From assembly GCA_022225965.2 (NCBI GenBank), contig JAKJXP020000031.1, positions 372,001 to 436,000 of the forward strand: a DNA stretch of 64,000 bases, in the 5' to 3' direction. The DNA is from Diatrype stigma (lineage: Eukaryota > Ascomycota > Sordariomycetes > Xylariales > Diatrypaceae). The stretch's first letter is position 1; each line of letters opens with the position of its first letter. A program made the position numbers and the translations under genes. A model generated the notes under the pieces. It had not been told where the DNA came from. It did no database searches and saw nothing but the letters and a program-made list of their open reading frames with translations. Below, in pieces: positions 45,718 through 57,824 of the stretch.

Positions 45718-47110
45718 ATGGCAACCCCGGCAGGAGATAGTGCCTCCAAGTTGGGCGCAGGCAATTTATTCTCAGTCAATGGACTTGTCGCGGTGGTGAC
45801 TGGGGGAGGCACAGGTGAGAGCCGGGATACCAATATGGCGTCTGCTATGGGTGAAGATCCGATCTAACATAATACGCAACTCGTGGTCTCCAGGGATCGG
45901 CCTGATGATAACCAAAGCTCTGGTCGCGAACGGCGCATCAAAGGTGTACATCATCGGCCGACGGCTCCCCGTGCTCGAGGAAGCCGCCCAGGCCATCGGA
46001 TCTCCGGCGGTGGTCCCCTTGCGGTGCGACGTGGCGTCCAAGCTGGACCTCGAGGTCGCCGCCGCCCGGATCCAGTCCGAGGTCGGGTACGTGAACCTGC
46101 TGGTCTGCAATTCGGGGATCAGCGGGCCCCTCGGCATCAAGCCGAAGCCGGAGACGTCGCTGGACGAATTCGTGGACGCCAATCTCGCTGTCGATTTCGA
46201 CGAGTACACCAAGACCTTCGCCGTAAATACCAGTGCCGTCTGGTACACGACCATGTCGTTTTTGAAACTCCTTGAGGTACGTGAGACAATTATGCTTTTC
46301 ATGATATATCGAAGCATAGATCCTCAAACCGTTGCCTGAATCGATACAGTTACGTAGTACTGACAGGTTCATAGTACGTAATCCACGCATGTGCTTGCAG
46401 AGCATACTGGCGTCTTCACTGTTGAATCATAGCGGTCGCCTGGGAGCAAGCATCCACGAATGAACAGAATGCCACTAAGCAAGAGTTGAAATGTAAGCAC
46501 GTGCGGCTAACAAACAACAGCGCGGGAAACAAACACGGAAATGTAGAACAGACCAGTCAGGTAGTCGCCATCAGCTCAATAGGAGGCTTTAACAAGACAA
46601 ACACCGGGGGCTATGCGTACAGCCAGTCCAAGGCGGCCTGCACGCATTTGGTGAAGCAGTTATCGGTTGCGCTGCCCCAATGGGGGATTAGAGCCAACGT
46701 CATCTGTCCAGGCTGTAAGTAACAGTCAACCCCTGAAACCTGAGCTGTGGCATGAAGACGATTGCAGGCTGATGAAGTTGCAGTATACCCAAGTGAGATG
46801 TCGGCGTCCCTAATCGGAAAAGGTGGCCCAGGATTGGGGAAGAATGTGGTTCCATGTAAGTAACATGCGGATTTGAAGTCTACCCACTCATCCAATCATA
46901 TTCAAGGGACCCGATTGCCCCCTTTTTGCCCGGATCACTATTGTAAGAAGTTACTAACTGTAAATCAACCTCATAGTGGAACGCACCGGCGACGAGCAGG
47001 ACATGTCAGGAACGGTATTATATCTAGCATCTAGAGCTGGCGCATACTGTAATGGGGCAGTGCTTGTCACCGATGGGGGCAGATTGGGCCTATTCCCCTC
47101 CACGTTCTAA
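45718..47110 (+). CDS. Short-chain dehydrogenase/reductase
   Basis: Five exons (45718-45814, 45894-46276, 46498-46714, 46784-46855, 46977-47110) give 300 aa. The Rossmann motif is split by intron 1 (VTGGGTG | GIGLMI). Then come NLLVCNSGISGPLG, AVNTSAVWYTT, AISSIGGFN, the catalytic YSQSK, ANVICPG joined to LYPSEM, and the C-terminal VLVTDGG. The second intron is ambiguous. A strong acceptor with its own ctaac branch point at 46520/46521 would continue the usual AGNKxGNVEQTSQV motif, but it is one base out of phase with the donor after 46276. The in-frame alternative acceptor at 46498 adds eight unusual residues. So the exon 2/3 junction is either shifted or holds one extra base. Confidence 0.82.
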
Positions 47111-48598
47111 AGCATAGGAATAAGAATATCTACCGTGTAAGGTGTTGGGTGCTTATATTAGCTCGGGACCTACATCTTGATGCAATATGTACGATCAGTT
47201 CACCAGGATCACGAGAGCTTGATCCATAGAACCATATAGACAGTTTCGGGACATTCACTTATACCTACTTCGCCGAATCAATATATCTAGTATCTACACA
47301 AAGAAACCCAGGGGGGATGGCGAGTGCACAAAAGATCTTCCGGGACGGTAGTTTACATATATACGAAGTAGGTACCTGGTTGATGCAATACGACCGCACA
47401 AAGTAATTAGGTGCCAGCGCCGCTGCGCCTATCTCATCAGGCTTTCGGCCATGCTTCCTGGATGCACCAGTAGCGTCGTCCCCATCCCATTTGTCGGGCT
47501 CTGTGGAACGGGAGAAGGTATTGGCGATTGCAGTAAGTTGGATCGGGGAATCGCTATCTAGAAGTAGCGCCGATGGGGAGCAGACCCCTTGGGCATATCC
47601 GAACCTGCCGGGTTTCCGGGCCTGCACTTCCGGATGTCCGGGTAGCCCCCTCAGCCCCTAAAAACGTCCGCGACACATGTTGTGTAGCGGTTGATTGTAC
47701 ACGCGTGAATAAGAAGCGGCATTTGGCTATTCTCCAGACTCCAGTTGCGTTTTTCGAAGAATTGCTGTCCAACACGACTGGTGTACGCTCCCCTTTGGTT
47801 CTTATGTATGTCGGTTAACCGCAGGTATGCCGGCAAACAGCTGGTGCCCCTAATATGTACAAGTACCCGTGGACCTACATGATGGGGTATCCCGCATCCA
47901 TCCATTGATACTAATCCATCGATACTAATCACGAGCAACACAAGGGCAATGCATCCATTACATCATCAGAATAAGCCCTAGCTTGATTGGCAGGTCTGCT
48001 GTCCGCATCCTGCCTTTAGTTATCTGAGTTGGAGATATCCCGCGAATCGCCATAAGGCATGTGAAAAGAGGGCTATAAGAGTCCCCGGTTTTGATCTTCC
48101 CCACAACACGGAAACTTACCCTGTCTACCGACTACCTTAGAATAACCTGCAGTATTTTATGTATTCCTTTAGCTCGTTTACTCTAATGAGTCTGAGGAAA
48201 CGATTCTGCATCATAAGTGCTACAATTTTCTGCAGGTTTGCACATGATCGCATATGATCCGTGGATATAGCTTCAGTGTACAGATATCATGATATATACA
48301 TACATGTGTACATAAAGGGATCATGGAGGGGCCGGGCAGTGCCGGGATCGATCCCTGGACGGAGCCGACGGTAACGGCCAATCACGTCTAGTATATTAAT
48401 TATTCTAGCTTTGCCCAATCAAGTTCCGCTGTTTTACCCCGCAATGAATCCCACGACGTCAGACCTTACCTAGAGCTCTTTGATTACCTACCTAGAGACC
48501 TCGTCTGCTTGTATATAAAGCTGTCAGGCCATATCAGGGTTTTCTATTTAGATTCGAATAATGATATATATTTCTAGTTCTGAGCAGTTGTATGTATA
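47111..48598. other. Intergenic region left of the hAT MITE
   Basis: No supported gene in 1.5 kb. Contains AT-rich patches and scattered taggta-type motifs. Confidence 0.55.
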
Positions 48599-48606
48599 GG
48601 GGAGAC
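48599..48606. repeat. Left target-site duplication of the hAT MITE
   Basis: ggggagac, identical to the eight bases at 49220-49227 on the far side of the element. Confidence 0.88.
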
Positions 48607-48932
48607 CAGCGTTGCCAGCAATTCAATCAATCAAGGGAATTTGAATTTATTGATCAATACAATTACAATCAAAAAAATTCCCCTTTCTTCCGCGTTTTGA
48701 GCGTAATCAATACAATCAAAACTTCAATTAAGTGCATATTAGGCCATACGTTAATCCGAACTTTTCGGAAATGTACTGTTACCTTATATAAGCAATATGA
48801 AATAACGTATCCCTTAACCAGCCTACTAAAGCTTTAAGGTGGAAGGAAAACAAAACGTCCGGGACGCGGAAGGGGGATAGGGGGGGGGGGGGGGGGGGGG
48901 TAAAAAGCCAAACCCCATTACCCNNNNNNNNN

Positions 48933-49010
<78 letters not shown>

Positions 49011-49219
49011 AGACTGCCAAAGCGCTTTACCCACTTAGCAGCTCCAGAATTGCCCCATATTACCGCGTTAAAAGTACGCGCCATATAATTATCAAAAAGA
49101 ATCAATTAAAGAACTTGATTCTTTACCTTGATCAAAAAGAACAATTCCGTTAATTGGTCAAGCCAATTCAATCAAGAAATCAATCAATCAAAAAATTTGT
49201 TGAATTACTGGCAACGCTG
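48607..49219. mobile_element. hAT-type MITE (non-autonomous), containing an assembly gap
   Basis: The left end reads cagcgttgccagcaattcaa, and the reverse complement of the right end reads cagcgttgccagtaattcaa: 19 of 20 bases match. A perfect 8 bp duplication (ggggagac) flanks the element. An 8 bp duplication with ends starting CAG is the hallmark of hAT transposons. No transposase is present; the interior has many tcaat/attga words. A poly-G, N and poly-C block sits inside, so the true length may differ from the 613 bp shown. Confidence 0.88.
48880..49010. other. Poly-G run, N gap and poly-C run (assembly gap)
   Basis: 21 G (48880-48900), a short unique stretch, nine N (48924-48932), then 78 C (48933-49010). 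This is either a real homopolymer tract that could not be read or an assembly artefact. The glycine/proline ORFs crossing it are not genes. Confidence 0.9.
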
Positions 49220-49227
49220 GGGGAGAC
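49220..49227. repeat. Right target-site duplication of the hAT MITE
   Basis: ggggagac, the second copy of the 8 bp duplication. Confidence 0.88.
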
Positions 49228-51725
49228 GATACATCCTTGAAAATACACAACTGACCCTGGCTGTACTGAACATACAGTTGCTCGACCAAACATGAAGAGC
49301 GAATGGTTCACTCTTCTAATAGTCTATACCCCCGCACCCCTAATCGCCATGAGCCATTTGAACAGACCATCACCCAGGTGCCTGCCTGAATTTATAGGCT
49401 GTGAGCATCCGATAACAGTTACTATAGATGCAAACGGAACTAGATGCTTAACGCAGACATTGTTGCCGGCTAGGTTGCGTCAAGTCCATTGTGTTTCAGT
49501 TCAATGCCAAACTCTGAGCTAAGTTTATTGCACGGAACTTCGATGCCTACTTGACCATAGATCTCCTTACCAGAATTCAAAGCATGTCTAGATATGCGGT
49601 AGTAGAAAGGAGGTAGCTGGAGACTGGTAGATTCTACCTCCATGTAATCATGATGTATGAGTTCACAAGTAAACGGTAACCTCCAACCAATTATCTCCCG
49701 CATGACTCAGTGCTCACATGCATCTAGACGGTAAGAACCAATGGCTTCATTGCCGCCATTGGGTGATGGGTAAAAGCTGAGTAGGTAGATATCGAAGCTG
49801 TTAGGTAGTTCTGTTAGACAGGCGAGGCTTCCCTCGACCCGATCTACAGATACCAAGTCATCCTACCCCAAGGTACAGTTCATTTTGCGCCCTCCCTGCC
49901 TTCCTATACCTACCTATGTATCTGGTTGAACGAACCCCGCACTAGACTAACAACCTGAATGATGGGCGATTTGATTCGATCCATGCTTAAGGACTTCTTC
50001 GCCCATGCATAGGTACATATCTGGATGGGCTTACTACCGCTGCTGCTGCCAATGAGGAGGTGCTGTACTCCAAGTGACGCAACCATCGATATAATAGTAC
50101 AGAGGACTGCTCTGTTTAACTTGTCGCAACGGCTTTCGTAGATCTTCTAGGCGATTTCTATTCTTGTTAGCTTCTCCTCATTCTCTAGAGGCCATCTTGC
50201 TGCAGAGAGCTATTGAAGAATATATATAATAGCACTTGGTCTACGAGCCTTCTCCAGTCACTTGAAGCCAACTTGAAACTTATATGTATTCACTTTACCG
50301 TACAAGAGTTCTTCATCCATCTACCGTCTATACAGACTAACTGGCTAGCTACTTGCCTACTTGCGCAATCTACTTCGGGGCGTATCCTGTGGCGTCCGAC
50401 CGGGCATTCCTCGTGAACGAACGTTGCTGCCAGTTGCGCTTTCTCCAATTTAGATGAACTCCAACTCAAAGTCAGTCGTTCGCGTCGGCAGTTGATTGAC
50501 GTACTCGTTACGACAAAAGCTCCAGACCGATATCTTTGCTCTCACATAGCTCATTCGCCAGTAAGCGATCGCATACGCCGCCCCCTCATCCATATATTTC
50601 TATCCTCGCAATTCCCTTTCCTCCTGCGCTTCTTTGGCCCACCGCATTCGTTACATGCTGAACCGTCGTTGGGTTTGTGACAGGGGAATACGCCGTGCTT
50701 ACTTCATCGGCCCAGCTTTGGGACCCGCCTGTTGAGAGACACCCGGACGGACGCAACCCCGGATCTCTATACTCGCTATACTCGCCCCCACCGTGAGAGA
50801 AACAGTGTATATATACAACACCCTGCAAGGGTAGAACACCGCCAGAACATTTGGGCGTCGACGAGATAAACCGATCAGATTACGCCGACGAGATACTCCG
50901 ACGAGGTACTCGGTCCGTTGAATTATCGTGGCACGTTGTAATCGAGAATTAGGACCGAATTCCTTGCCAGAGCTCAGTTATCTGGGCATAGCCGGGGAAA
51001 GAAGTAGTCTAGTCGCATATTCTGCGCCGTGTTTGTAAGTGACATCTACCATTCGTTATACCTGCCTATTGCTACGATATCAACAAAGAGTCCGGCCCCC
51101 CCTTTTCGTCGATCTGCATGTCTCGACCCGCCTGTCTGTCATGGTGGGGCACTTCGAGGATTCGAGTTCTCAGTTTGGCCCTGCCGCCTCAACGGGCCTC
51201 CCCAGCGATCCCTTTTAGTCCCTATCTTTGCCGACGCAATTGTGGAGCTCCCTTCAGCCGTCATTATCCTCAACTACATAGTACCTACATTGCCGCGAAA
51301 CCGCGAGAACTCCCTCTACAAAAATTTCAAGCGGCAGAGATGTAGAAGAAAGACAGGCGGTGTCAGTCCTAGATCTTGTACCTCGGCCATTTGTTGTTGT
51401 CGTCAACCAATGGCGTGGCTGTCGAGTATTCGTGGAAATTCCCAAACCGGGCCGGCTACGGTCCCTGAGCATCAAGACCCAACTTATTCACATAGAAAAG
51501 ACCTCGGTACGCCGCGTGAAAGGTATGACATTCGCTGACCCCATCAGAAATAGACTTGAGATCTCCAACTCTCTCGGCTTCCCTGCCGTTCGTGCGTGTT
51601 TTATACGGACTTGTATTGCTCGCGTGCGGTGTCCTGAGGGCGATCACTCGGACTTAGCCAGCTCCTTGCCATCTTGGCTCGCAATCTTTCGGTCAGAGTA
51701 GAAGACGAAAAAAAAAACCATAAAT
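49228..51725. other. 2.5 kb intergenic region
   Basis: No supported gene. The last kilobase becomes less AT-rich and probably holds the promoter and leader of the carrier at 51726. An open frame at 51029-51538 has no family features and no coding-like composition. Confidence 0.5.
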
Positions 51726-52865
51726 ATGAGCTCCAACACGCTCAAGCAAGCCGCGGAGGCCGCCCGCAGCAAGTCTCCTAACATGAGCAGGCAGAGCACT
51801 GAGTCGACCTCGGGCGCCGTAGCCGCCGACTTCCTCCACACCCCCCTGGTGCGCGCCGCGCTGCCCTTCGTCAACGGCGGCCTCGCCGGCATGACGGCCA
51901 CGACCATCGTCCAGCCCGTCGACATGATCAAGGTGCGCCTGCAGCTGGCCGGCGAGGGCGTGTCCACCGGCCCGAAGCCCTCGCCGCTGTCCGTCACGCG
52001 CGACATCCTGGCCCAGGGCAAGGCGCTCGACCTGTACACGGGCCTGTCGGCCGGCCTGCTGCGCCAGGCCGTCTACACCACGGCGCGGATCGGCTTCTTC
52101 GACACGTTCATGGGGATCTTCAAGAAGCGCGCCAGCGAGCGCGGACAAGGACAAGGACAAGGGCAGATCGGGTTCCGCGAGCGGGCCGCGGCGGGCCTGG
52201 CGGCCGGCGGCGTCGCCGCCTTCATCGGCAACCCGGCCGACCTGGCCCTGATCCGGATGCAGTCGGACGGGCTGAAGCCGGCGGGCGAGCGGCAGCGCTA
52301 CCGGTCGGTGGTGGACGCGGTGGGGCGGATCGTGCGGGGCGAGGGCGCGCGCGCGCTGTGGGCCGGGGCCGCGCCGACGGTGGCGCGCGCCATGGCGCTC
52401 AACTTCGGCCAGCTGGCCTTCTTCTCCGAGGCCAAGGCGCGCCTGGACACCGGGTCCGCCTACACGGCGCAGTGGTCGCCCCGCCGCAAGACCCTCGCCG
52501 CCAGCGCCGTCGCCGGCTTCTTCGCCTCCTTCCTGTCCCTGCCCTTCGACTTCGTCAAGACCCGCCTGCAGAAGCAGCAGAAGGGGCCCGACGGCCGCCT
52601 GCCCTACCGCGGCATGGCCGACTGCTTCGCCAAGGTCGTGCGCCAGGAGGGCCCGCTGCGCTTGTACCGCGGCTTCGGCACTTACTACGTCCGCATTGCG
52701 CCTCATGCGTAAGTTTTCTTTTTTCTTCCCCTCCTGCTCTTTCTAGGAGAAATAAAAAGGGAGGGGAATCGTTCTGTTCGTTGGATGCTTGCTGACTGAC
52801 CTTGCCTCCATGCTAGGATGATTACTCTGATTGTTGCCGACTACCTTGGTTGGCTCACTAAATAA
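51726..52865 (+). CDS. Mitochondrial 2-oxoglutarate/malate-type carrier
   Basis: Two exons (51726-52708 and 52817-52865) encode 343 aa. Three carrier repeats carry PVDMIKVRLQ, PADLALIRMQ and PFDFVKTRLQ. LRQAVYTTARIGFFDT and the altered second-repeat signature with ALIRMQ are typical of the oxoglutarate/malate carrier (SLC25A11 type), which moves 2-oxoglutarate out and malate in across the inner membrane. A 45-residue hydrophilic extension precedes the first helix. A GQGQGQGQ linker lies between repeats one and two. The last 16 residues (ending DYLGWLTK) come from the small second exon. Very GC-rich codon use. Carrier subtype is inferred from signature residues. Confidence 0.92.
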
Positions 52866-53186
52866 GCTGGGGGTTGTTTGAGGCTTCGTTACCGTCTTTC
52901 TTGCGTGCAGCTGGCGTTTTGGATACATATTACTTTCTGATGAAAACCGATTCGCTCGGACTCACGTCTTTTTCCATCGGAGGTTTCTTTTCTTCTCTTT
53001 GTCCTTGGCGGGCGTTGGCCGGCACCATCGAAGCATTTTCATGGGTCAATTAGGTATACCATTCGAGGATTCACGTAGCTTTTCGCTTAACTTGCTCTTG
53101 CGGATAAATGTACAGAAATTTGTTGTAGCAGTACATACATATGACCAAACATGACTTTACCAAACCGGCGGAGGGGGAGCTGGTAA
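52866..53186. other. Convergent 3' spacer
   Basis: Between the ends of the carrier (plus) and methyltransferase-like (minus) genes. Nothing recognised. Confidence 0.55.
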
Positions 53187-54781
53187 TTACTTCTTGGTGC
53201 AAATAATCCACGACATGTAGCCCGTTGGCCAGAGAAACCGTTTCCGGCCGCTCTTCAGCTCCCAGCTCGTAGTATCGGCACCGCACGTCTGCAACAACGC
53301 CTCCACCTCGGCCGGCGTCCGGGTCCGGAGGCTCGATACCAGGCCGTCGAACACTAGTATGAATGGGATGATAGGCACGACCCAGATGAAGAACAGGGCG
53401 CTCGGCGCCGCGAGGAAGTAGTACGTGTAGAAGTAGAAGGGGGCAATAAAGAGGCTGAAGATGCCGAAAATGAAGCACGTGATGAAGCTATTGATAGAAC
53501 GCTCCTGGAGCTCGAAGATCCTGTGAAGAGTTAGGAGGATTGATTATGCCCATATGGTGTAATAGTTCAGATCATCGAAAACTCACCCGAAGCCGTCGCT
53601 GGTCTCGATGGTATTGCGCAGCATCGCCCGCGCGAGCCCGTCGTCAAAGTGGTGGAAGGCCAGGTTGTAGAGCCGGAACACCTTCTTGCCGGGCTCCGTG
53701 TAGCGCGCGATCAGCTCGGCCGGCGCGTCCGACGCGTCCACGGGCTCCGCGATGTACGAGAGGTGCTCGCTCCGCTTGCAGGCCGCCGCCCACTCGGCCG
53801 CGTGCGGGTGCAGGTCCGTCAGCACGAACCGCGCTACGGGCCCGTTGCCGTCCGCCTTTTCCTGATTGCCCTTCCCATTCTCTTGTCCCCCTTCCTGCTC
53901 CCCTTTCCCGTTCTCCTGAGGCGCCGTAGACGCGACGGCGGCGTAGCTCGGCGATGGCCCTGCGCTGCCGTTCGTCGAAGCAGACGGCGGGAAGGTTCCG
54001 GACAAGGGGGTGTTGGTGCTACTGCCGCTGCTGCTGCCGCTGCTACCGTCACTGCTACTGCTACTGCCCTTGTTGTGAAGCAGCCGCTCGTTTAGCGCCC
54101 TCTCGATGTCGGGCGTCGGCCCGCCCGCCCCCGCGCAGAAGTCGATGTACGTGTACTGGGCGGCGCCGCGGTCGCCGCCCAGCGTCCGACGCAGCGTCTC
54201 GGCCACCAGTGCCGCGGGGGTGCAGGCCTGCAGCGGCGGCAGCCGGAAGTTCCACGCGTGCGTCAGCCCCGCCTGGACGTGGGCGCGCAGAAATGGTGGG
54301 AACCTGTGGTTGGTTTTTCGTCAGCTCAGCTCACCTAATCTAGCTACTTGGCTTGGCTTGGCTTGGTTTGGGGGGCTCCTTCGTAGGGCATGTGCTTGTG
54401 TAGTAGCAGCAGTAAGATAGGATACCGGTAGCCCGGGACGAGGTTGAGTGGGATGGGTTCACACCACCCCCAACCCCTGGTCTTTGCTCCCCTCCTTTAC
54501 TGATCTAGTATGTTGTATACAATGGGTAGGGAGGGATCGCATAGATCGGACGGGCAGTAGAGCCCGTTGAGCCCGGCATTGGTGAGGAAATGGACGAATC
54601 ATGAATGAGGAACGGGTTTGTTGCGGCTGCGCTTTGCGATTGGGTTACACCCACACGTTGAGGCCAACATCGGGACTCGGAAGAGGCTGAAATATGCTTC
54701 TTATCATCACATTCTTACTACGTACCAGGGCTGGTCGTCGATCTCAAAGAGATGCATACGCGGGATCCATGGTTTGGCCAT
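53187..54781 (-). CDS. Membrane-associated methyltransferase-like protein
   Basis: Three exons (54781-54726, 54303-53587, 53520-53187) encode 368 aa. It starts MAKPWIPRMHLFEIDDQPWF. A Rossmann-type SAM-binding motif follows near residue 75 (YTYIDFCAGAGGPTPDIE). Later come LTDLHPHAAEW, a PVDASDAP acidic loop and VFRLYNLAFHHFDD, consistent with a class I methyltransferase fold. A Ser/Gly/Asn-rich stretch of about 70 residues interrupts the domain after the first motif. Near the C-terminus are hydrophobic segments (FITCFIFGIFSLFIAPFYF; SALFFIWVVPIIPFILVF), so the protein is probably anchored in a membrane. It belongs to a conserved fungal family; the methyl acceptor is unknown. Confidence 0.82.
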
Positions 54782-55756
54782 TGTCGTTTTGTTCTTTCGG
54801 TGGATGTCTGTATATAAATCGTGTATAAGCACCTATCGTCATGTATGTATTGGCGCCACCGGTTTCCGTAAGGGCTGGTGATGGAATGTTCTGTCTTGTT
54901 GCAATGTTGAAAAGACGAAAGAAAATCACAACGCTCCAGTCTTCTTTCTTTCTGGGTGCCCACTGACTATCTGTACCAGCTATCTACGGGGTACGTGTGT
55001 AGGTACAATACTCTTATTAGGCCGGTAGGTTAGTAGAGGCCCTGAGGGTGGATAGAGTTGCAGAGTTCCGGCACGTTGTAACGCTAGGTTCAGACGGGAG
55101 CTTGGGGGCTTTGCGTCATGACCTCGCATCAGCATCAGCATCGCCTTTGCGCATTGTCACATTGTTGAGCGAAACAAACCTGAAGCTCCGGAGACCCACA
55201 GGAGCTTTCAAATTGCTGGGCCTAATCAACCCCTGAACAACTTTGGAAGAATGCCAGGGTGGCTGCAGGCCCAGGGGCAGAGTCCGGAGTGATTAGGTGG
55301 GTACCTAGTGTATATACATACTCTGATACTGTAGGTGGGTTACCACTGCCCTACGCAGTACATTGGAGCACGGGCCATTCATTATTATCTAAGTAGAGTC
55401 TCCATAACTATGGGATAGCCAAGCTGCATGTGAGTCTGGCACGTCAGCGACTTTCATTCCCGTCTGCAACTACCTGAGTCCAACTCTTTGATGTTGTAAA
55501 GGCTGAGATGAAGTATTTGTCGATCATGAGTCATAAGCGTGATGTTTAGGCCTTATTGTATTTTTGAGGTTCAAAGCTCCCTCATTGTTTTTGAATTCCA
55601 TCAAGTACAAGTACACGAACGAGTCCACAAGTTACAACCTTAGAAGTTCTGAGCAACGGAATGTCAACAGATTGGTCTCCGCGATTCAACGACTTCTCAT
55701 CCTGAGGCGTTCAACATCTCCCCCGGGCTTCTAGGTAGATCCAAGTCCAGGACGAT
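54782..55756. other. Divergent promoter region
   Basis: About 1 kb between the divergent methyltransferase-like (minus) and P450 (plus) genes. No supported gene. Confidence 0.55.
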
Positions 55757-57486
55757 ATGGCGCTCCTGATGCTCTCGGAAGGTCATAGGGTGCTTTGGCT
55801 CGCATTGTTTGGCGCTTCTCTCTGTTACTATTTCATTTTCCGTGCGCCGGCAATCTTGCGAAACGGTGCCCCCCTACGGTATGTCAGCACGCCCTGGGAG
55901 GGACGCGCGGTATGCCCCTAACCAATCAATAGCAAGCCGCCGGATACGCTACCGTTGGTTGGCAACGGAATCCTCTTCCTACAGGCACGCCAGAAGCTCT
56001 TCTCGTGGTTCATCAAGTGTCAGCGCCAGTTTGGACTCGAGACCTTCCAAATCTCTGTGCCCACCCTACCCCCCGGTGTGGTCATCAACGATCCCAAGAA
56101 CCTGGACTTCGTCTTCAAGCATGAGGGGATATTCTCCAAAGGCACCCTGTTCAAACGCCTCTCGTGGGATTTGTTTGGTAACGGCATTATCAACGCCGAT
56201 GGTGAGCTATGGAAGATCCAACGGAAAGCTGGGCTGGCCTTCCTCAATAACACCAACCTTCGAGTTTTGACCGACATTGCTTTGCCTCAGTATCTCGCTC
56301 AGAGCGTCAAGTACTTAAGGAAATGTGGAGAGAACAACACAGTTGTTGACTTCCAAGTTGTCTTTCATGAGATAAGCAGCCAGCTAATGGGCAAGATGGC
56401 GTACAACATGGAGATGCATGCCGATGACGATTTCACTCTCGCTTTTGAACATGCATCGGGTGCCACAGCAGAGCGCTTCCAAAACCCCCTGTGGTTCCTT
56501 ACAGAGCCCTTCCTTGGGACTAAATTCAGAAAGTCACTATCTACCATCCGTTCCTTTGGACAAAGGATTGTAGAGAGTGCGGTCAATCATCATCATGAGG
56601 ATGGGAAGACTGGTCCTGATCCCCTATCTGACAATGAAAGGTTAGATAGGGCTTCAGGGAGTCTCATACAGTCTCTACTTGAGGCACTTGGTGGTGATCA
56701 GGGCATGGTGATGGACTCTGCCCTGAATTACCTCTCTGCGGGACGAGATACTGTCGCCCAAGCCCTCACATGGACTATGTATCTCTTGATAAAACATCCA
56801 TTCGCCATAGACAAGATCAGGGACGAAGTTGAAGAGTCAGTTAACAAGGCACAGAACAATAAAGGTGATTCACGGGTGGAGTCGTTGTACCTTTCTCCGT
56901 CTTCCTTGCCGTATACGATGGCAGTCTTCTATGAATCATTACGTTTCTACCCGCCGATACCTTTCGAGATAAGGCAGTGTACTACACCAACCACCCTGCC
57001 AGATGGCACATATCTCCCGGCGGATACAATCGTATTTTGGTGTCTATTGGCATTCGGCCAGTCTAAGATGATCTGGGGAGACGATGCCGGCTCATTCCGT
57101 CCTGAGCGATGGCTTACGGAGGAAGGCAATTTCACCCCGAGAAGCGCTGCAGAATTCCCAGTATTCAACGGCGGCAAGCGTACATGCCTTGGGCAACGCA
57201 TGGCTGAACTTATGACCGTTCAAGTCGTTGCCACAATGGTATCAGAGTTCGACTTTGTGCCAGCATATGAGACAGAACGAGTCAGCAAGAGCAGGTGAGT
57301 GATCGATTTCACTAATCTGTTCTTCCTAAGACTTCGATGAATACAGCCCTAGACAGTTTTAAAGTCTGGCTTCTCTTCTCCGACATATACTTGATCCTAT
57401 AGTTAACTGACACCCAAATACCATTGGATAGTCTTACCTTACCAATGGACGATGGTCTTCCGTGCCTTGTAAAGCCTAGAGTGTGA
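55757..57486 (+). CDS. Cytochrome P450, CYP52-like (alkane/fatty-acid hydroxylase-type clan)
   Basis: Three exons (55757-55878, 55933-57294, 57432-57486) encode 512 aa. An N-terminal membrane anchor (VLWLALFGASLCYYFIF) is followed by TLPLVGNGILFLQARQ, WDLFGNGIINADGELWKIQR, the I-helix LSAGRDTVAQALTW, the ExxR motif (ESLR), RPERWL and the heme loop FNGGKRTCLGQRMAE. The GIINADGxxWKxQRK block and AGRDT are typical of the CYP52/CYP704-like clan that hydroxylates fatty acids or alkanes. The last small exon supplies the conserved tail SLTLPMDDGLP. It converges on the amidoligase gene. Substrate is inferred only at clan level. Confidence 0.92.
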
Positions 57487-57824
57487 ACTTGAGAACACAT
57501 GGACGACTCCTCTTTGGAGTGGCCCTGCCTAGCCTCGAGCACAAACGTAATGAAAGAAAGGTCTTCTTTATAAGATAACGGGCGGTAGCTAACACAATAC
57601 AAGAACTTTTAACTATGGGGTATCCCTTTACTGTGGATTTTCACAGCCTTGTTGGTATATACTCTTACAAAAAGACAAGCCAATCAAATTCCGGCTATCA
57701 AGCCCTGCACTCGCATTACACGTACGTATGCATGAGCACTAACACTTCATGCCACATAGCAGTCTGTCGTTTCCAGATTGTGCAAGTTCTCGCAAACACC
57801 CTTCCTGTGTCCTCAATATACAGC
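57487..57824. other. Convergent 3' spacer
   Basis: 338 bp between the ends of the P450 (plus) and the amidoligase (minus). Nothing recognised. Confidence 0.55.

Noticed and set aside
48779..49105. Poly-glycine frame across the N gap
   Set aside because: Created entirely by the poly-C run and Ns in the assembly.
51029..51538. 169-codon frame upstream of the oxoglutarate carrier
   Set aside because: No domain, unusual composition, and overlaps the probable promoter and leader.
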